Shown: positions 10,612 to 21,608 of the stretch, in pieces
Layout: each line of letters begins with the position of its first letter
Position numbering within the stretch: the stretch's first letter is position 1
Source of the DNA: Clusia tigrina
Lineage: Eukaryota; Arthropoda; Insecta; Diptera; Clusiidae
NCBI GenBank assembly: GCA_920105625.2
Contig: OV050031.1
Span: 125,830,275-125,894,274 of the forward strand
Length of the DNA stretch: 64,000 nt
Direction of reading: 5' to 3'
Translations under genes and position numbers: made by a program
Notes under the pieces: generated by a model
Database searches by the model: none
Told to the model about the DNA's origin: nothing
The model's input: the letters and a program-made list of their open reading frames with translations, nothing else

Positions 10612-11604
10612 CACCAAAATAAATGAGTTACTAAATAATGTTGACTGGTCTGTTTTGAATTCTTTTAAAGGCCCTTATGAGGTATATAACTTTATCTGAG
10701 AAACATTTTCTAATGCGATTTCAAAATACGTTCCAAAAAAACAAAACAATCCAATATTAAGCAGACAAGCCCTGGTTTAATGCCAAATTAGCCAATATGA
10801 AAAATGTTAAGAATAAAGCTTTTAAAAAGTTTAGAGCTACCGGTGTAGAATCCGATCGATCATTATTCTTGCAAATACGTAATGAATTCGGTTCCCTTCA
10901 TAAATTGTTATATCACTAATATGTTGAAAGGATTGAAGCCAACTTAAAAGCAAATCCGTCTTCGTTCTGGAAATATGTGAATTCAAAACGTAATTCAAAT
11001 GGTTTTCCATCCACTTTGGAGTTGGATGGAGAGAAGTCTAATAATACAGTAGAATCTTGCAATCTCTTTGCTAAGTTCTTCCAAACTGTTTATCAGGAAT
11101 ATGATGAGGTTTCGAATGGTTTGGAGAATTTTGGATCATTTGATCTTGACTCTTTGGATGAATTTGTTATAACAGAGGAAGATGTACTGTTTACTGTGTC
11201 GGATCTAAAACCAATTTACTTTTAAGAGCAAGGAGATTAAGATTTCCGCCTTTAGTTTTTAAATACACCACTGATAACGTAGCTAAACCAATAACTTTCT
11301 TATTTAATTCTTGTGTTACAGCGCCGGAACTTTTCTTGAATCTTGGAAGACATGCACTATTGTTCCTATTTTCAAATCAGGTGATCGAAGCAATATAAGG
11401 AACTATAGAGCAATTGTGAAACAAGGTAGTTTTGTTACTCGATCATGTTATTCAAATTAAATTATTAAACCATGTCAAAGACCTAATTTTAGATTGCCAG
11501 AATGGTTTTCTGCCTGGTAAATCCACGTGCTCAAACTTGACATTGTTTTCGAGAAATATTGTTGATGTAATAATAAGAACCAATTAGATGTAGTCTATAC
11601 AGAC
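10612..11604 (+). pseudogene. CR1/Jockey-group ORF2, linker and RT start, copy A
   Basis: Continues the element interrupted by LOA. It is broken by many stops. The longest frame, 10977-11225, matches the linker before the reverse transcriptase (NSKRNSNGFPSTLELDGEK, then FAKFFQTVY). RT motifs can be read in shifted frames near 11330-11590, including a GFLPGKSTCSN stretch and VVYTD, which is cut by the BEL LTR at 11605. Confidence 0.7.
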
Positions 11605-12110
11605 TGTTAATACAGCCTCGTTTGACTGTAGTGATAGTATTCCTTATTGACGTCTCATACAGGTACTTGAACCAATATGAGACTAGGAATAATAATTTGA
11701 TTGTTCAAGCACTTGAACCTGAACAATCCGTCGCTGAAAATAAAAGACTCAGTTTTCTTGTTGCTAAAGAATCAAAGAGTGATTTGTTTATTGAAATTCA
11801 TCGTCTTAAATAACTTATTGCTAACATCATCAATAATAATTAACATGTACTAAAAGTAAATATCAGCAGAATATAACAGCAGCGCATAGCAGCATGTGCA
11901 AGTTCAATGAACATACGTTTCAATGCCACCCAAATGCTTATGTTGCATTTTTGGGAATGCACCTAATTCTTGTGCAGGTGTCATTTGAGCCACAATGCTA
12001 CTGCACGCGCAGCCTGCATATTCCTTGTTGTTGTTGTGGGTACAAACGTACGGATACATACAAATATACAGTTGAAAGTTGTGCGATTGCTATTTATATA
12101 AATTCGTACA
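11605..12110 (-). repeat. BEL/Pao LTR, tandem copy A (3' LTR)
   Basis: 506 bases with TG/CA ends, preceded by CAGAC at 11600-11604. Because the element is on the minus strand, this is the 3' LTR, followed at 12111 by the polypurine tract and Env. It differs from the LTR at 18020 by about 3 bases and from the one at 23309 by about 6 bases plus a 3-bp indel. Confidence 0.9.
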
Positions 12111-12119
12111 TTCTCCCGC
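12111..12119 (-). promoter_or_regulatory. BEL polypurine tract
   Basis: On the minus strand this reads GCGGGAGAA and directly abuts the LTR. It is the expected primer for plus-strand DNA synthesis. The same tract lies beside the LTR at 18526-18534. Confidence 0.75.
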
Positions 12120-12140
12120 ACGTTGACTGCGTCAACAACC

Positions 12141-12581
12141 TTAAAAAGTTGTATCAAATTTTGTTTCGTCTTCTGGTTCTTGCATCCTATTCCGCGGTAA
12201 TGGCTGCGGTAGAGTGACATCACATATATGCCTTTTTGATTGGATCTTCCAGATTGAATACATAATTACACCAACCGATAGGGTAAGCGCTAAATACCCG
12301 ACTGCAGAAAGGTGAACACCCATTGTTTGGACTTTGGACGGTAACTCCCAAACTCTTTCTGATAATTGACATTGAATGGTGTTGCGATTGGATAATTGCA
12401 TGTTGTAGTGTTCAATATTATTCGTGTAGTGTGATCGGTGCTGGCCTTGATCCATTTTGAGAATGTCAGTAGCATTGGCCAAGCTGACATATGAGGTTTG
12501 TACTGAGCTTGAGAGAGTTTTATAGCCGTGAATTGTGATAAAACTGTGTTTCAGAACACAAGATGGTTGTAGCTTCAGCAT
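12141..12581 (-). pseudogene. BEL/Pao Env C-terminal part with membrane anchor, copy B
   Basis: Near-identical to the copy A segment at 20-460. It carries the hydrophobic anchor near residues 89-111 and a short polar tail, and ends about 20 bases before the polypurine tract. Its frame differs from the preceding Env segment, which stops at 12575, so the Env gene is frameshifted at the same place in both copies. Confidence 0.65.
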
Positions 12582-13252
12582 TCCCGATCCCGATCTAATA
12601 TTAATTGCAAGGTTTCACCATCACATACTGCACTCAAGCGAGTGGAAAACTTCAAGGCGTAGATCCACTCGTTCTTATGATCCATTTGAATCCAGGTTGA
12701 ATTGTCCTGAACTTCATGGTGGATGCAATCCCGTTGAGTATCATTGGCAAACAGTTTAACTTCACATGAACATACTTCAGACCCTCTGTTGTGTATCAAT
12801 TGGGTGTTGGCGCATAAGTATGTATATGGCTTCATCACTGTACAAGCCTCCAAATCAGCTAAACTTATGACAACGTATTGATCTCTGTGCGCGTTTATGG
12901 CTAGAAATCTGTTACAAGATTCTATTGTAGTCATTGTGTCATTTATTATGTTAGGAATTGGTACCATCCGATACAGTTCGAATCTTTCCTCTGCAATTAA
13001 TGGCAATGAGATTCTAAAAATGGCATGCTTCTTTGTTAAACCGCCTTCTACCTTCATTAGTTTGTACAGTTGCAGTGAGTCCTCTTGATTCACTGGTATT
13101 TGGAGGGATGTTGACAGATGAGTTTTTATCTTGAGAATTTCTTCCTGTAGTTGATTTGGTGATAGCAATAATGGGCTGATTTTGTAATGGTGTGTATCAG
13201 TCATAACATTCAATATTGATGATTGGATTCTTTGCAATAGAGATGTTATCAT
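12575..13252 (-). pseudogene. BEL/Pao Env middle part, copy B
   Basis: A 225-codon frame whose ATG overlaps the stop of the upstream pol-Env frame (ATGA at 13249-13252). It carries the cysteine-bearing part of the ectodomain seen in copy A but without the nonsense codon. The overlap could be an ancestral expression device or a simple frameshift; since the family normally makes one continuous Env, decay is the simpler view. Confidence 0.65.
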
Positions 13253-14301
13253 AATGAGTTGGAGGGTCGAGTGATGAAATAATGAGTCAGCTTGGCTTGA
13301 AACTTTTCTCCTTCAATGTGATTTAAGGTTTTCATTATGTCATTGATTTGGTTGTCAAGATTATCCAATTTTCGTTTGACTTCTATTTGATCTTGTTTGA
13401 TCACGTTGATAGTAGAATCAATCACTGATGTTTGGTTTTTGAGCAGGACTAATAGATGGCCTTCATTTTCTTTCACTTGCTGAATGGTTTTTGACATTGA
13501 TTCTGCATATTCTGAGTCCAAAACACCAAACAATGAGTTTGCAATATTTCCCACTATATCCACAGCACATCTTTTACATCGATGGGGAAACAATATCTTG
13601 TTATCCATTTGTAATTCAGCTTCAGCATGCTCGAAGTTCACAAGAGTATCATGACAAGTAAATGGTGGCAGCTTCTGACATAACTGTCGTAAACTACTGA
13701 TGCCCTTGGATAAAGTCGTAAGTTCTGCCCAGTATGACTCTAGTTCGTAAAACACTACAAGTTTCCATTCTGACCTCTCAAAATGTGCTGAACCTATTCC
13801 TTCGAAGTAAATACCCAATTCCGTGTTGAATTTGGTGTTAACAATCTGCGAAAATCTTATTGGACCTCCCATGACAATTGGTATGATGAGTAATCCCAGC
13901 AGTACTGTTGTGAGTCCCGTATGTCTTGTTTTTATTCGGTTTGTTGGTATCTCTACTTTTTCATCTTGATGCTCATGACTTGGTGTTGGTTGGTCATGGA
14001 TCCTATTATCATTTATGGGTAGTAGAGCTAATTTATGGATTGCACGTTTCCAAGTTCCAGTAGCTGTTCTAACATCAGCTACTCGTACTGCTCCATCATC
14101 ACCCTTATAGGTCCTTGTTATCCTTCCTAGTGGCCATTGAAGAACTGGAATATTGTCTTCCTTGATTATTACCATGTCCCCTTGGTTGATGTTATTGTGC
14201 TGATGTGTCCATTTGGTTTCAGATTGAAGCTCGCATAAATATTCATGCGACCATCGTCTCCAAAACTCATTTTTGATGTGGGATACGAGTTTCCACCGCA
14301 A
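13249..14301 (-). pseudogene. BEL/Pao pol tail (DUF5641-like) fused to Env N-terminal part, copy B
   Basis: 350 codons, one more than copy A because of a short in-frame difference near 13982. Domain order is the same: DUF5641-like residues 1-95, hydrophobic signal-like stretch near 127-145, RCKR cleavage-type site near 242, fusion-peptide-like stretch with SLFGVLD, then coiled-coil-like sequence. It begins at TTG with a stop five codons upstream, so the integrase core has been lost at the repeat junction near 14302-14360. Envelope proteins of this type mediate membrane fusion; this copy cannot make a complete one. Confidence 0.75.
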
Positions 14302-15911
14302 GGCAATAATAATTCAATTTGATTTTTCTGCAGTCTCATATGTAGGTAGGTATAAAAATTTCTTCTGCAAGTGCCACAAAATCAATTTTCCAAAGAAATT
14401 AAAAAAAGGTCTGTCTCGTCTGTTTTTTTCTCCAGAAATTAAAAAAAAAAACGAAAAACATGGAAAGAGAATTTGCCAAAATAAACAACAAAATCGCTCG
14501 ACGGTGGAAATTTTTCGCCGGCAACTATGCGAATTGGGCAGTATTGTTTATTTTGATTTGGCATTTTTGTTTTGTTTTGCTTTGTTTATCAGCCGCAATC
14601 ATAGATTGTCTGATCGTGTGAAGCTCTTGGTATGAGCATACACATTTTTCGCCGATGTTGTGAGTTTTGAGCAGATTTGTGTATATTTATCATCGCCGTG
14701 GCGCGACGTTGCCGTTCGTGTGAAGCGAGGCTAACTGTGCTTGTTCTTGTTGCTGCTTGTTGGTATCTGCATGTGTTCGTTGCTGTTGTTGTGTGATTGT
14801 GAATATAACTCACGCACAACCATTGGGACAATTAAATTCGCACATATTTCTTAAAATTCGACGCAATTGATTATTTCACAAGATCTAATGTGCAAAATAT
14901 ATTCTTTCGTATCGCTAAAACTTAAACTTGCTTTGTGAGTTTTATTGAGACTTTATTAATTACGAAATTAGTTCTTCACCATATATGTATGTAGAATAAA
15001 AATTATTATATTATTAAACGCTTTGAAAACTTATAAATGTACCAACTTTTGCATATTGATGTGTGGTGAAGTATAGGGAGTTGTATTGCGGATTAAGGAA
15101 TATAGGGATGCCAATTTATAACAATTAGGTGGTCATAAGATAACTTGCTTTTATACAGTATACCCCAAATAACAACAGTTTCAACAATCTCAGAAATATT
15201 TCCAAACTAGCTCAAAAATACAGCTAAACGAACTAGGTTAACGGTTCTATGCTTTTAGTAAACCGAATAATGAAATTAAATTTTTAGTTTCTCGTGTTTT
15301 TTTTTTTACTTAAACTCAACCGCAACAATTTCGACTTGTTGAGCTTGAGGACTATGAGAAATTAGCAAAAAATTTAATGTTTTCAGTTATTTTAAGAATT
15401 ACGGGGGCTAGAGTTAAATAGGGTTCACTGTATTTTCGCAACTACATACAATAGATTTTAAAACATTATCACACTAGCAGGAACTTGCGCAAATACTGAA
15501 GAATAAGAAGAAACGAGAAAGAAAGAAGAGGTGTCGCTTCTTGGTATTCTTTGGTAATAGTATTGACTTTTGTAAATTACAGCTCATTAATTCAGGTATA
15601 ATGGATTTAATTCACAGGATTACAAATTCAGCTTAACTTTTGTACCTGAGTAGAAGACAGCACTTCTTAACGTATTTTTGCGCCCTAAACTCAAATCCGT
15701 AGCCAGATTCTTTCCATATCATCAGAATATTGAGATTTTGCATGTTGGCAACATTGTGGTGTCACAACAGCTTTCAGCTGGTAGGGTCAGTAGCGTCTTC
15801 AACTCAATTTGACGCACAAAGTATTTGTAATAGACAAATAACATATAAAAATGTCGAAAAGATCGTACAAAGTAAACTCGAACTTTTTTTTTACATTAGC
15901 GGCGGGTTCAA
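14302..15911. other. Unassigned AT-rich segment, copy B
   Basis: Counterpart of 2237-3771, with about 35 extra bases near 14350. It joins the BEL pol-tail fragment to the CR1-like element, so the tandem-duplication junction is probably at its left edge. No gene is supported; the short frames at 14273-14635 and 14589-14831 show no recognisable domain. Confidence 0.6.
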
Positions 15912-18019
15912 ATGAAGTGGGTACACCTTGTATCATTTTCTCCTTCTGTAACAGCTGAGAATATCATTGATTATATTTCAAATAATGCGGGGATTGAGAA
16001 ACATCTTCTCTCATGCTATAAACTAGTGAAGAAGGATGTTTCACTGGAGAGTCAACTTTAAATTGGGTGTAGCTGATTTATTTTACGAAAATCTGCTGGT
16101 TTCGGATCTGTGGCCTGCTAACGTTAAAGTGCGTCCATTTCAGTTTTTTCCAAAAAACGCCGAAAATCGTACGGTCCTATAATTGCTTAACCAACACAAG
16201 CCAAGATAGAAAGCAACTACAGTACACTTATGAAGCTCGATCCAACTTAGAAAAACAAAAAATTTGCTTTTCGCTTTATTATCAAAATGCTGGAGGAGTA
16301 AAAACAAAAATATCCCAGTTCCAGCTTGCTATGTCTCTCCATGAATACAATATTATAACGGTAACAGAAACTTGGCTTCACGAAGGTATTAATTCAGCTG
16401 AACTCTTTGATGATGATTATTGTGTTTATCGATGCGATCGATGTTCAATATCCTCTGGCTATAAACGCAGTGGTGGGGTTTTGATATCTGTAAGAGCTAA
16501 TCTTTCCAATAAACTTGTCCAATGAATGACAAACAAATTGAACAACTTTGCGTAAGAATTTATATTTCCAAAGACGTTGTAATATTTATTATATATACCA
16601 CCAAATAGTCCTATTGATTTATATTCTTGTCATTTAAACAATATAAGTTATATAATAGATTCACTAGATTTAAATCATCATTGTATAGTTTTAGGTGATT
16701 TTAACTTAGGTAATGTATCATGGGCTTTTGATGATAATAGCTTACTGCCTTTTAACATTAAAACAGATATTGAATCAATGGTAATGAATTATTTTTATCA
16801 AATTATTTTCAACAACTTAATTTTGTAAAAAACGATCCAAACCGGATTTTAGACCTAGTATTCGCAACCATAGAATTTACAGCTATTTGTGAAACTAACA
16901 TAGCGCCGGTAATGAAGAACAGCATGCATCATAAGGCGTTGACTATCAGATTTGAGTTTTACAAATTTGATAAAAAAGCAGAGGATTTTTCTGAAAAGTT
17001 TGACTTTCTTAAAGGTAATTTCACCAAAATAAATGAGTTACTAAATAATGTTGACTGGTCTGTTTTGAATTCTTTTAAAGGCCCTTATGAGGTATATAAC
17101 TTTATCTGAGAAACATTTTCTAATGCGATTTCAAAATACGTTCCAAAAAAACAAAACAATCCAATATTAGGCAGACAAGCCCTGGTTTAATGCCAAATTA
17201 GCCAATATGAAAAATGTTAAGAATAAAGCTTTTAAAAAGTTTAGAACTACCGGTGTAGAATCCGATCGATCATTATTCTTGCAAATACGTAATGAATTCG
17301 GTTCCCTTCATAAATTGTTATATCACTAATATGTTGAAAGGATTGAAGCCAACTTAAAAGCAAATCCGTCTTCGTTCTGGAAATATGTGAATTCAAAACG
17401 TAATTCAAATGGTTTTCCATCCACTTTGGAGTTGGATGGAGAGAAGTCTAATAATACAGTAGAATCTTGCAATCTCTTTGCTAAGTTCTTCCAAACTGTT
17501 TATCAGGAATATGATGAGGTTTCGAATGGTTTGGAGAATTTTGGATCATTTGATCTTGACTCTTTGGATGAATTTGTTATAACAGAGGAAGATGTACTGT
17601 TTACCGTGTCGGATCTAAAACCAATTTACTTTTAAGAGCAAGGAGATTAAGATTTCCGCCTTTAGTTTTTAAATACACCACTGATAACGTAGCTAAACCA
17701 ATAACTTTCTTATTTAATTCTTGTGTTACAGCGCCGGAACTTTTCTTGAATCTTGGAAGACATGCACTATTGTTCCTATTTTCAAATCAGGTGATCGAAG
17801 CAATATAAGGAACTATAGAGCAATTGTGAAACAAGGTAGTTTTGCTAAGTGACTCGATCATGTTATTCAAATTAAATTATTAAACCATGTCAAAGACCTA
17901 ATTTTAGATTGCCAGAATGGTTTTCTGCCTGGTAAATCCACGTGCTCAAACTTGACATTGTTTTCGAGAAATATTGTTGATGTAATAATAAGAACCAATT
18001 AGATGTAGTCTATACAGAC
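15912..18019 (+). pseudogene. CR1/Jockey-group element, ORF1 tail to RT start, copy B
   Basis: Uninterrupted version of the element split by LOA in copy A. ORF1 tail is frameshifted near 16048 by a 9-bp-class deletion. The endonuclease start is at 16262-16525, including TVTETWLHEGI, and GDFN-like sequence follows. A linker frame lies at 17387-17635, and the RT is cut at VVYTD (18007-18019) by the BEL LTR. It resumes with FAKAFD at 23823. Numerous stops make it a fossil. Confidence 0.75.
18015..18019. repeat. BEL target-site duplication, left
   Basis: CAGAC directly before the LTR, repeated at 23818-23822 after the other LTR. Removing the BEL element and one CAGAC restores the CR1 RT codons for YTDFAKAFD, which confirms the insertion. 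Confidence 0.92.
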
Positions 18020-18525
18020 TGTTAATACAGCCTTGTTTGACTGTAGTGATAGTATTCCTTATTGACGTCTCATACAGGTACTTGAACCAATATGAGACTA
18101 GGAATAATAATTTGATTGTTCAAGCACTTGAACCTGAACAATCCGTCGCTGAAAATAAAAGACTCAGTTTTCTTGTTGCTAAAGAATCAAAGAGTGATTT
18201 GTTTATTGAAATTCATCGTCTTAAATAACTTATTGCTAACATCATCAATAATAATTAACATGTACTAAAAGTAAATATCAGCAGAATATAACAGCAGCGC
18301 ATAGCAGCATGTGCAAGTTCAATGAACATACGTTTCAATGCCACCCAAATGCTTATGTTGCATTTTTGGGAATGCACCTAATTCTTGTGCAGGTGTCATT
18401 TGAGCCACAATGCTACTGCACGCGCAGCCTGCATATTCCTTGTTGTTGTTGTGGGTACAAACGTACGGATACATACAAATATACAGTTGAAAGTTGTGCG
18501 ATTGATATTTATATAAATTCGTATA
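18020..18525 (-). repeat. BEL/Pao 3' LTR of the deleted element
   Basis: 506 bases. The terminal CA at 18524-18525 has become TA. It differs from its partner 5' LTR at about 7 positions plus a 3-bp indel. An adjoining minus-strand polypurine tract lies at 18526-18534. Confidence 0.9.
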
Positions 18526-19021
18526 TTCTCCCGCACGTTGACTGTTTACCGCATTCTGTCTCAATTTTTGTTTTCCCTTCATCTGAATATATTGATGTAG
18601 TCAGATCCGTAAGCTTGTTTTTGGCGTCAACGAAATTTGTCGCGTTGTCACAATATAAGTTTTGACAATTTCCACGTCGGCCAATGAAACGTTCCAGAGC
18701 GCCAATGAATGCTTCTGTCGTAAGATCGCTTACAAGTTCTAAATGGACAGCTTTAGTAACAAAAGAGCAGAAAGCGGATATGTAAGCCTTGTGTGGTCTT
18801 TTCCCTCTAATTTTGTAATGCATCCAGAATGGTCCACAGTAGTCTACTCCAGAGTTAATGAATGGGCGTGCTGGTGTAACTCGTGTTGCTGCCAGGTTTC
18901 CCATTAATTGGTTCAGCAACTGAGGCCTTGCCCTGGTGCATCGTATGCATTGCTGTACTATTGATCTGGCCGATGATTTGCCTTTTATGGGCCAGTACCT
19001 TTGCCTTATTATGGCCAGCAA
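18509..19021 (-). pseudogene. BEL/Pao integrase, truncated
   Basis: About 155 codons of integrase followed by a chimeric tail read from polypurine-tract and LTR sequence. An HHCC-like region ends with CIRCTRARP. The core has GVDYCGPF (first catalytic Asp) and LYCDNATNFV (second). The segment carrying the catalytic Glu is gone because of the deletion at 18545. The protein would integrate cDNA; this copy cannot. Confidence 0.85.
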
Positions 19022-19428
19022 GGCTTGAGGTCCACAGTGTTTATTCTCGTGTGAGTCATCTCAAATAGTATATTTCCTAAGGGATCATTATACGAAATGA
19101 GCATTTGATGTTTTGCTTCATAAGGTAGCAGTGATGCTTCCAATCGTCCTCCAACTCGCACTAGCTGTGGAGCAAACTTGGGAGGCCATGCTGATTCTTT
19201 CCCATGTAGAAAAAATGGCCCGTAAAGCCACAGGTCACATCTTGCAAATTCTCTTGGTGATAATCCTCGTGAAACAACGTCAGCTGGGTTATCCTTGGAG
19301 CTAACATGACGCCACTGTTCTGCTAATGTCAAACCTTGAATAGTAGCTACCCTGTTGGCTACAAATGTTTGAAATGATGAGGAGGCTGAATTAATCCAAG
19401 ACAGAACTATTTGTGAGTCTGTCCACAA
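19009..19428 (-). pseudogene. BEL/Pao RNase H end and integrase linker
   Basis: Opens with FLWTDSQIVLSWI, the late RNase H motif of BEL/Pao, then a region with SSKDNPADVVSRGL typical just after it. It is shifted by one frame from the RT/RNase H part (an A run near 19463-19470 lies close by) and again from the integrase near 19020. Confidence 0.8.
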
Positions 19429-19445
19429 AAAGGTGCGACAATCCT

Positions 19446-20318
19446 TTAACCGTAAATCATTTTTTTTACCCTAGCTGCCAACTGTGAGCCTAGTACTGCT
19501 GCGCATAGTTCCAAGCGTGGCAATGTTTGTAGCTTAAGTGGAGCTACGCGTGATTTGGCACATAACAACCTCACTACTACTCTTCCTTCTTTGAAGATAG
19601 ATCTGATATAAATTGCTGCTCCGAAGGCCTTTTCTGATGCATCGGAGAAGACGTGAAGTTGAATTGATGTTGGGATCTCACTTCTATGAATGTGTCGTGA
19701 GAATTTAAAGTTGTCCAATTCTTGCAATGCGCTTCGAAAACGCTCCCATCTTGTATGTAATTCTGCTGGTAGAGCTTCATCCCAACTAATTTTTAATTGC
19801 CATAATGCTTGTATAAAGATTTTTGCTGTAATTACAACTGGAGCTAGAATGCCAAGGGGATCAAATAATCTCGCTACGTCTGAGGTGACAGACCGCTTGG
19901 TAATTCGTTTAACGGGGTTGAGATTCACCTTTATACAGAATTGGTCAGTCTTTGGCAGCCATGTCAGGCCCAGGGTTTTTATTGAATCATTCTTGTCGTT
20001 AGTAAAATCCAAATTAACTTCCTGGTCACCTTGTGGAATGTTCTGCAGGAGTTTAGGGTGATTTGCACACCATTTGCGTAGATTGAATCTATACCCATTC
20101 AACATAGTGATGAGTTGCCGTTGAGTTTCCATGGCGGTAATCAGACTGTCTGATCCACCAAGACCATCGTCGACATAAAAGATATCCTGAAGCATCTGAG
20201 CACCTAGTGGATACCGGATGGCGCTTTCTGATGACATTTGTTTAACACATCTTGTGGCGAGGTATGGTGACGATCTTGTCCCATATGTGACAGTGTTAAG
20301 TTCGTAACACTTCAGTGG
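19446..20318 (-). pseudogene. BEL/Pao reverse transcriptase, catalytic half, and RNase H
   Basis: The sequence resumes after an in-frame stop at 20319-20321 with YELNTVTYGTRSSPYLA, then the catalytic FYVDDGLGG, then thumb and connection sequence (RLFDPLGILAPVV) and an RNase H start with VFSDASEKAFGAAIY and LPRLELCAA. These are hallmark BEL/Pao motifs. Catalytic residues look intact but the frame is not. Confidence 0.88.
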
Positions 20319-21608
20319 TTACTTACGGTTGCTCCTCCATATGGTCAATTGATAATGGCGATCTTCAGAGTGGACCAGTATCTGCCGATACATTTTTTCA
20401 ATGTCGGTGGTGAATACAAATTTCGGTAGACGGAAACGTAGCAGGATTGAAAATAGTTCGGATTGTATGGTTGGACCTATGTGCATTATGTCATTGAGTG
20501 AGACTCCCGATGACGTTTTTGAAGATGCGTCAAATACCACCCGAAGTTTTGTTGTGCTGCTGTCAGGTTTAAGTACACAGTGGTGTGGGATGAAGTAATT
20601 AGGTGAGAGTATTTCCTTGATATTGATCTCCCTCATGTGGCCCAAGGCTTCATAATTTTCCATAAACTCGATATATTGTTCACGAACGGCATTATATTTA
20701 GATAATCGATGTTCAAGCGCCAGGAATCTGTTGATTGCTATATCCCTTGAACTACCTAAAACAGCTGCATTCTCTACGAATGGTAATTTTACAATAAAAC
20801 GCCCATCATTGGTTCTAGTTGTATTTTGTATAAAATGAGTTTCGCAAAGTCTTTCTGTTGCGGATAAAATGGATTCAGCTAGTTCGACTTCGTCCAGTTT
20901 CCATAGCCGTTCAATAAGTTGGTTTTTATCATCATCATCCTCACTGCAAATACCGCAAGTTGCTGACGCCATCTGAAGTTCTCCTATTCTTCCTGATAGT
21001 ATCCAGCCAAACACTGTGTTTTGTAGTGTTGGAAGTTCGATTGCTAATCGTATCTGTCCAATTGACAACACTTGGTGACAGAATTCCGCTCCTAATAAAA
21101 CATCGATTTTGTCAGGACGGTTGAATACTGGATCTGCTAAAGTGATGTTCTTCGGAATTGGCCATTTGGATATGTCAAATGGTTTTGTCGGTTGCGGAGA
21201 AATTATATCTCCTAGAACGAACGCCTCCAGTCGAGTGGAGAAGCCGTTAATTCGTGACTGTAGTTCAAGGCTAACTCGACGCTGTGCTCTCCGAGTTCCC
21301 TTGCTTATTCCTTGGATATTCATTGCTGTGGACTACATTGAAGCTCCAAGTCTCTTGACAAGCTGTTCAATCACGGTATAGATCTGAGATCCGGAGTCCA
21401 GAATGGCTCTGCATTCAACTTCCTGCCCGTTGTTGCTGACTATTTTCACCATTGCAGTGCTGAGGAGCACATATCCCTGTTGATTCGACTCCTTCGAAGC
21501 TACTAGTGCTGTGGACTGTTGAGGGTGTGGTTCATACTTGACCTGGTTTACGGATGGTTCGCTGCGATATCCTTCAGAATGTACTAATGTATTGTGATTA
21601 CACTTAGT
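20319..21608 (-). pseudogene. BEL/Pao protease and RT N-terminal half
   Basis: Same frame as gag, separated from it by a TGA at 21609-21611. An aspartic protease (DUF1758-like) shows ILDSGSQ near 21392-21406. A TAG near 21330 interrupts it, followed by the VLLGAEFCHQVL and NTVFGWILSG motifs. The RT begins with YFIPHHCV, then LRVVFDASSKT and FTTDIEKMYRQI (first catalytic Asp). It ends at a TAA at 20319. Confidence 0.85.

Larger units (their letters stand above)
1..12121. repeat. Tandem composite repeat, copy A (interrupted by LOA)
   Basis: This stretch matches 12122 to about 18544 almost base for base once the LOA insertion at 4893-10599 is removed. The repeat period without LOA is about 6.4 kb. 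It contains the 3' part of a BEL/Pao element (- strand), an unassigned AT-rich segment, the 5' half of a CR1/Jockey-group element (+ strand) and a BEL LTR. Small differences include a 9-bp deletion near 16048 in copy B, a few extra bases near 3241 in copy A and a roughly 35-bp indel near 2230/14350. The window begins inside the unit, so the left end is not seen. Confidence 0.9.
12122..18544. repeat. Tandem composite repeat, copy B
   Basis: Second copy of the composite unit, directly adjoining copy A in the same orientation. It lacks the LOA element and so preserves the empty target site near 17014-17025. Identity with copy A ends after the bases gttgactg at 18537-18544, where copy B enters BEL integrase sequence instead of the Env 3' end. 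The high similarity means either a recent duplication or an assembly duplication; the scattered indels favour a real one. Confidence 0.9.
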
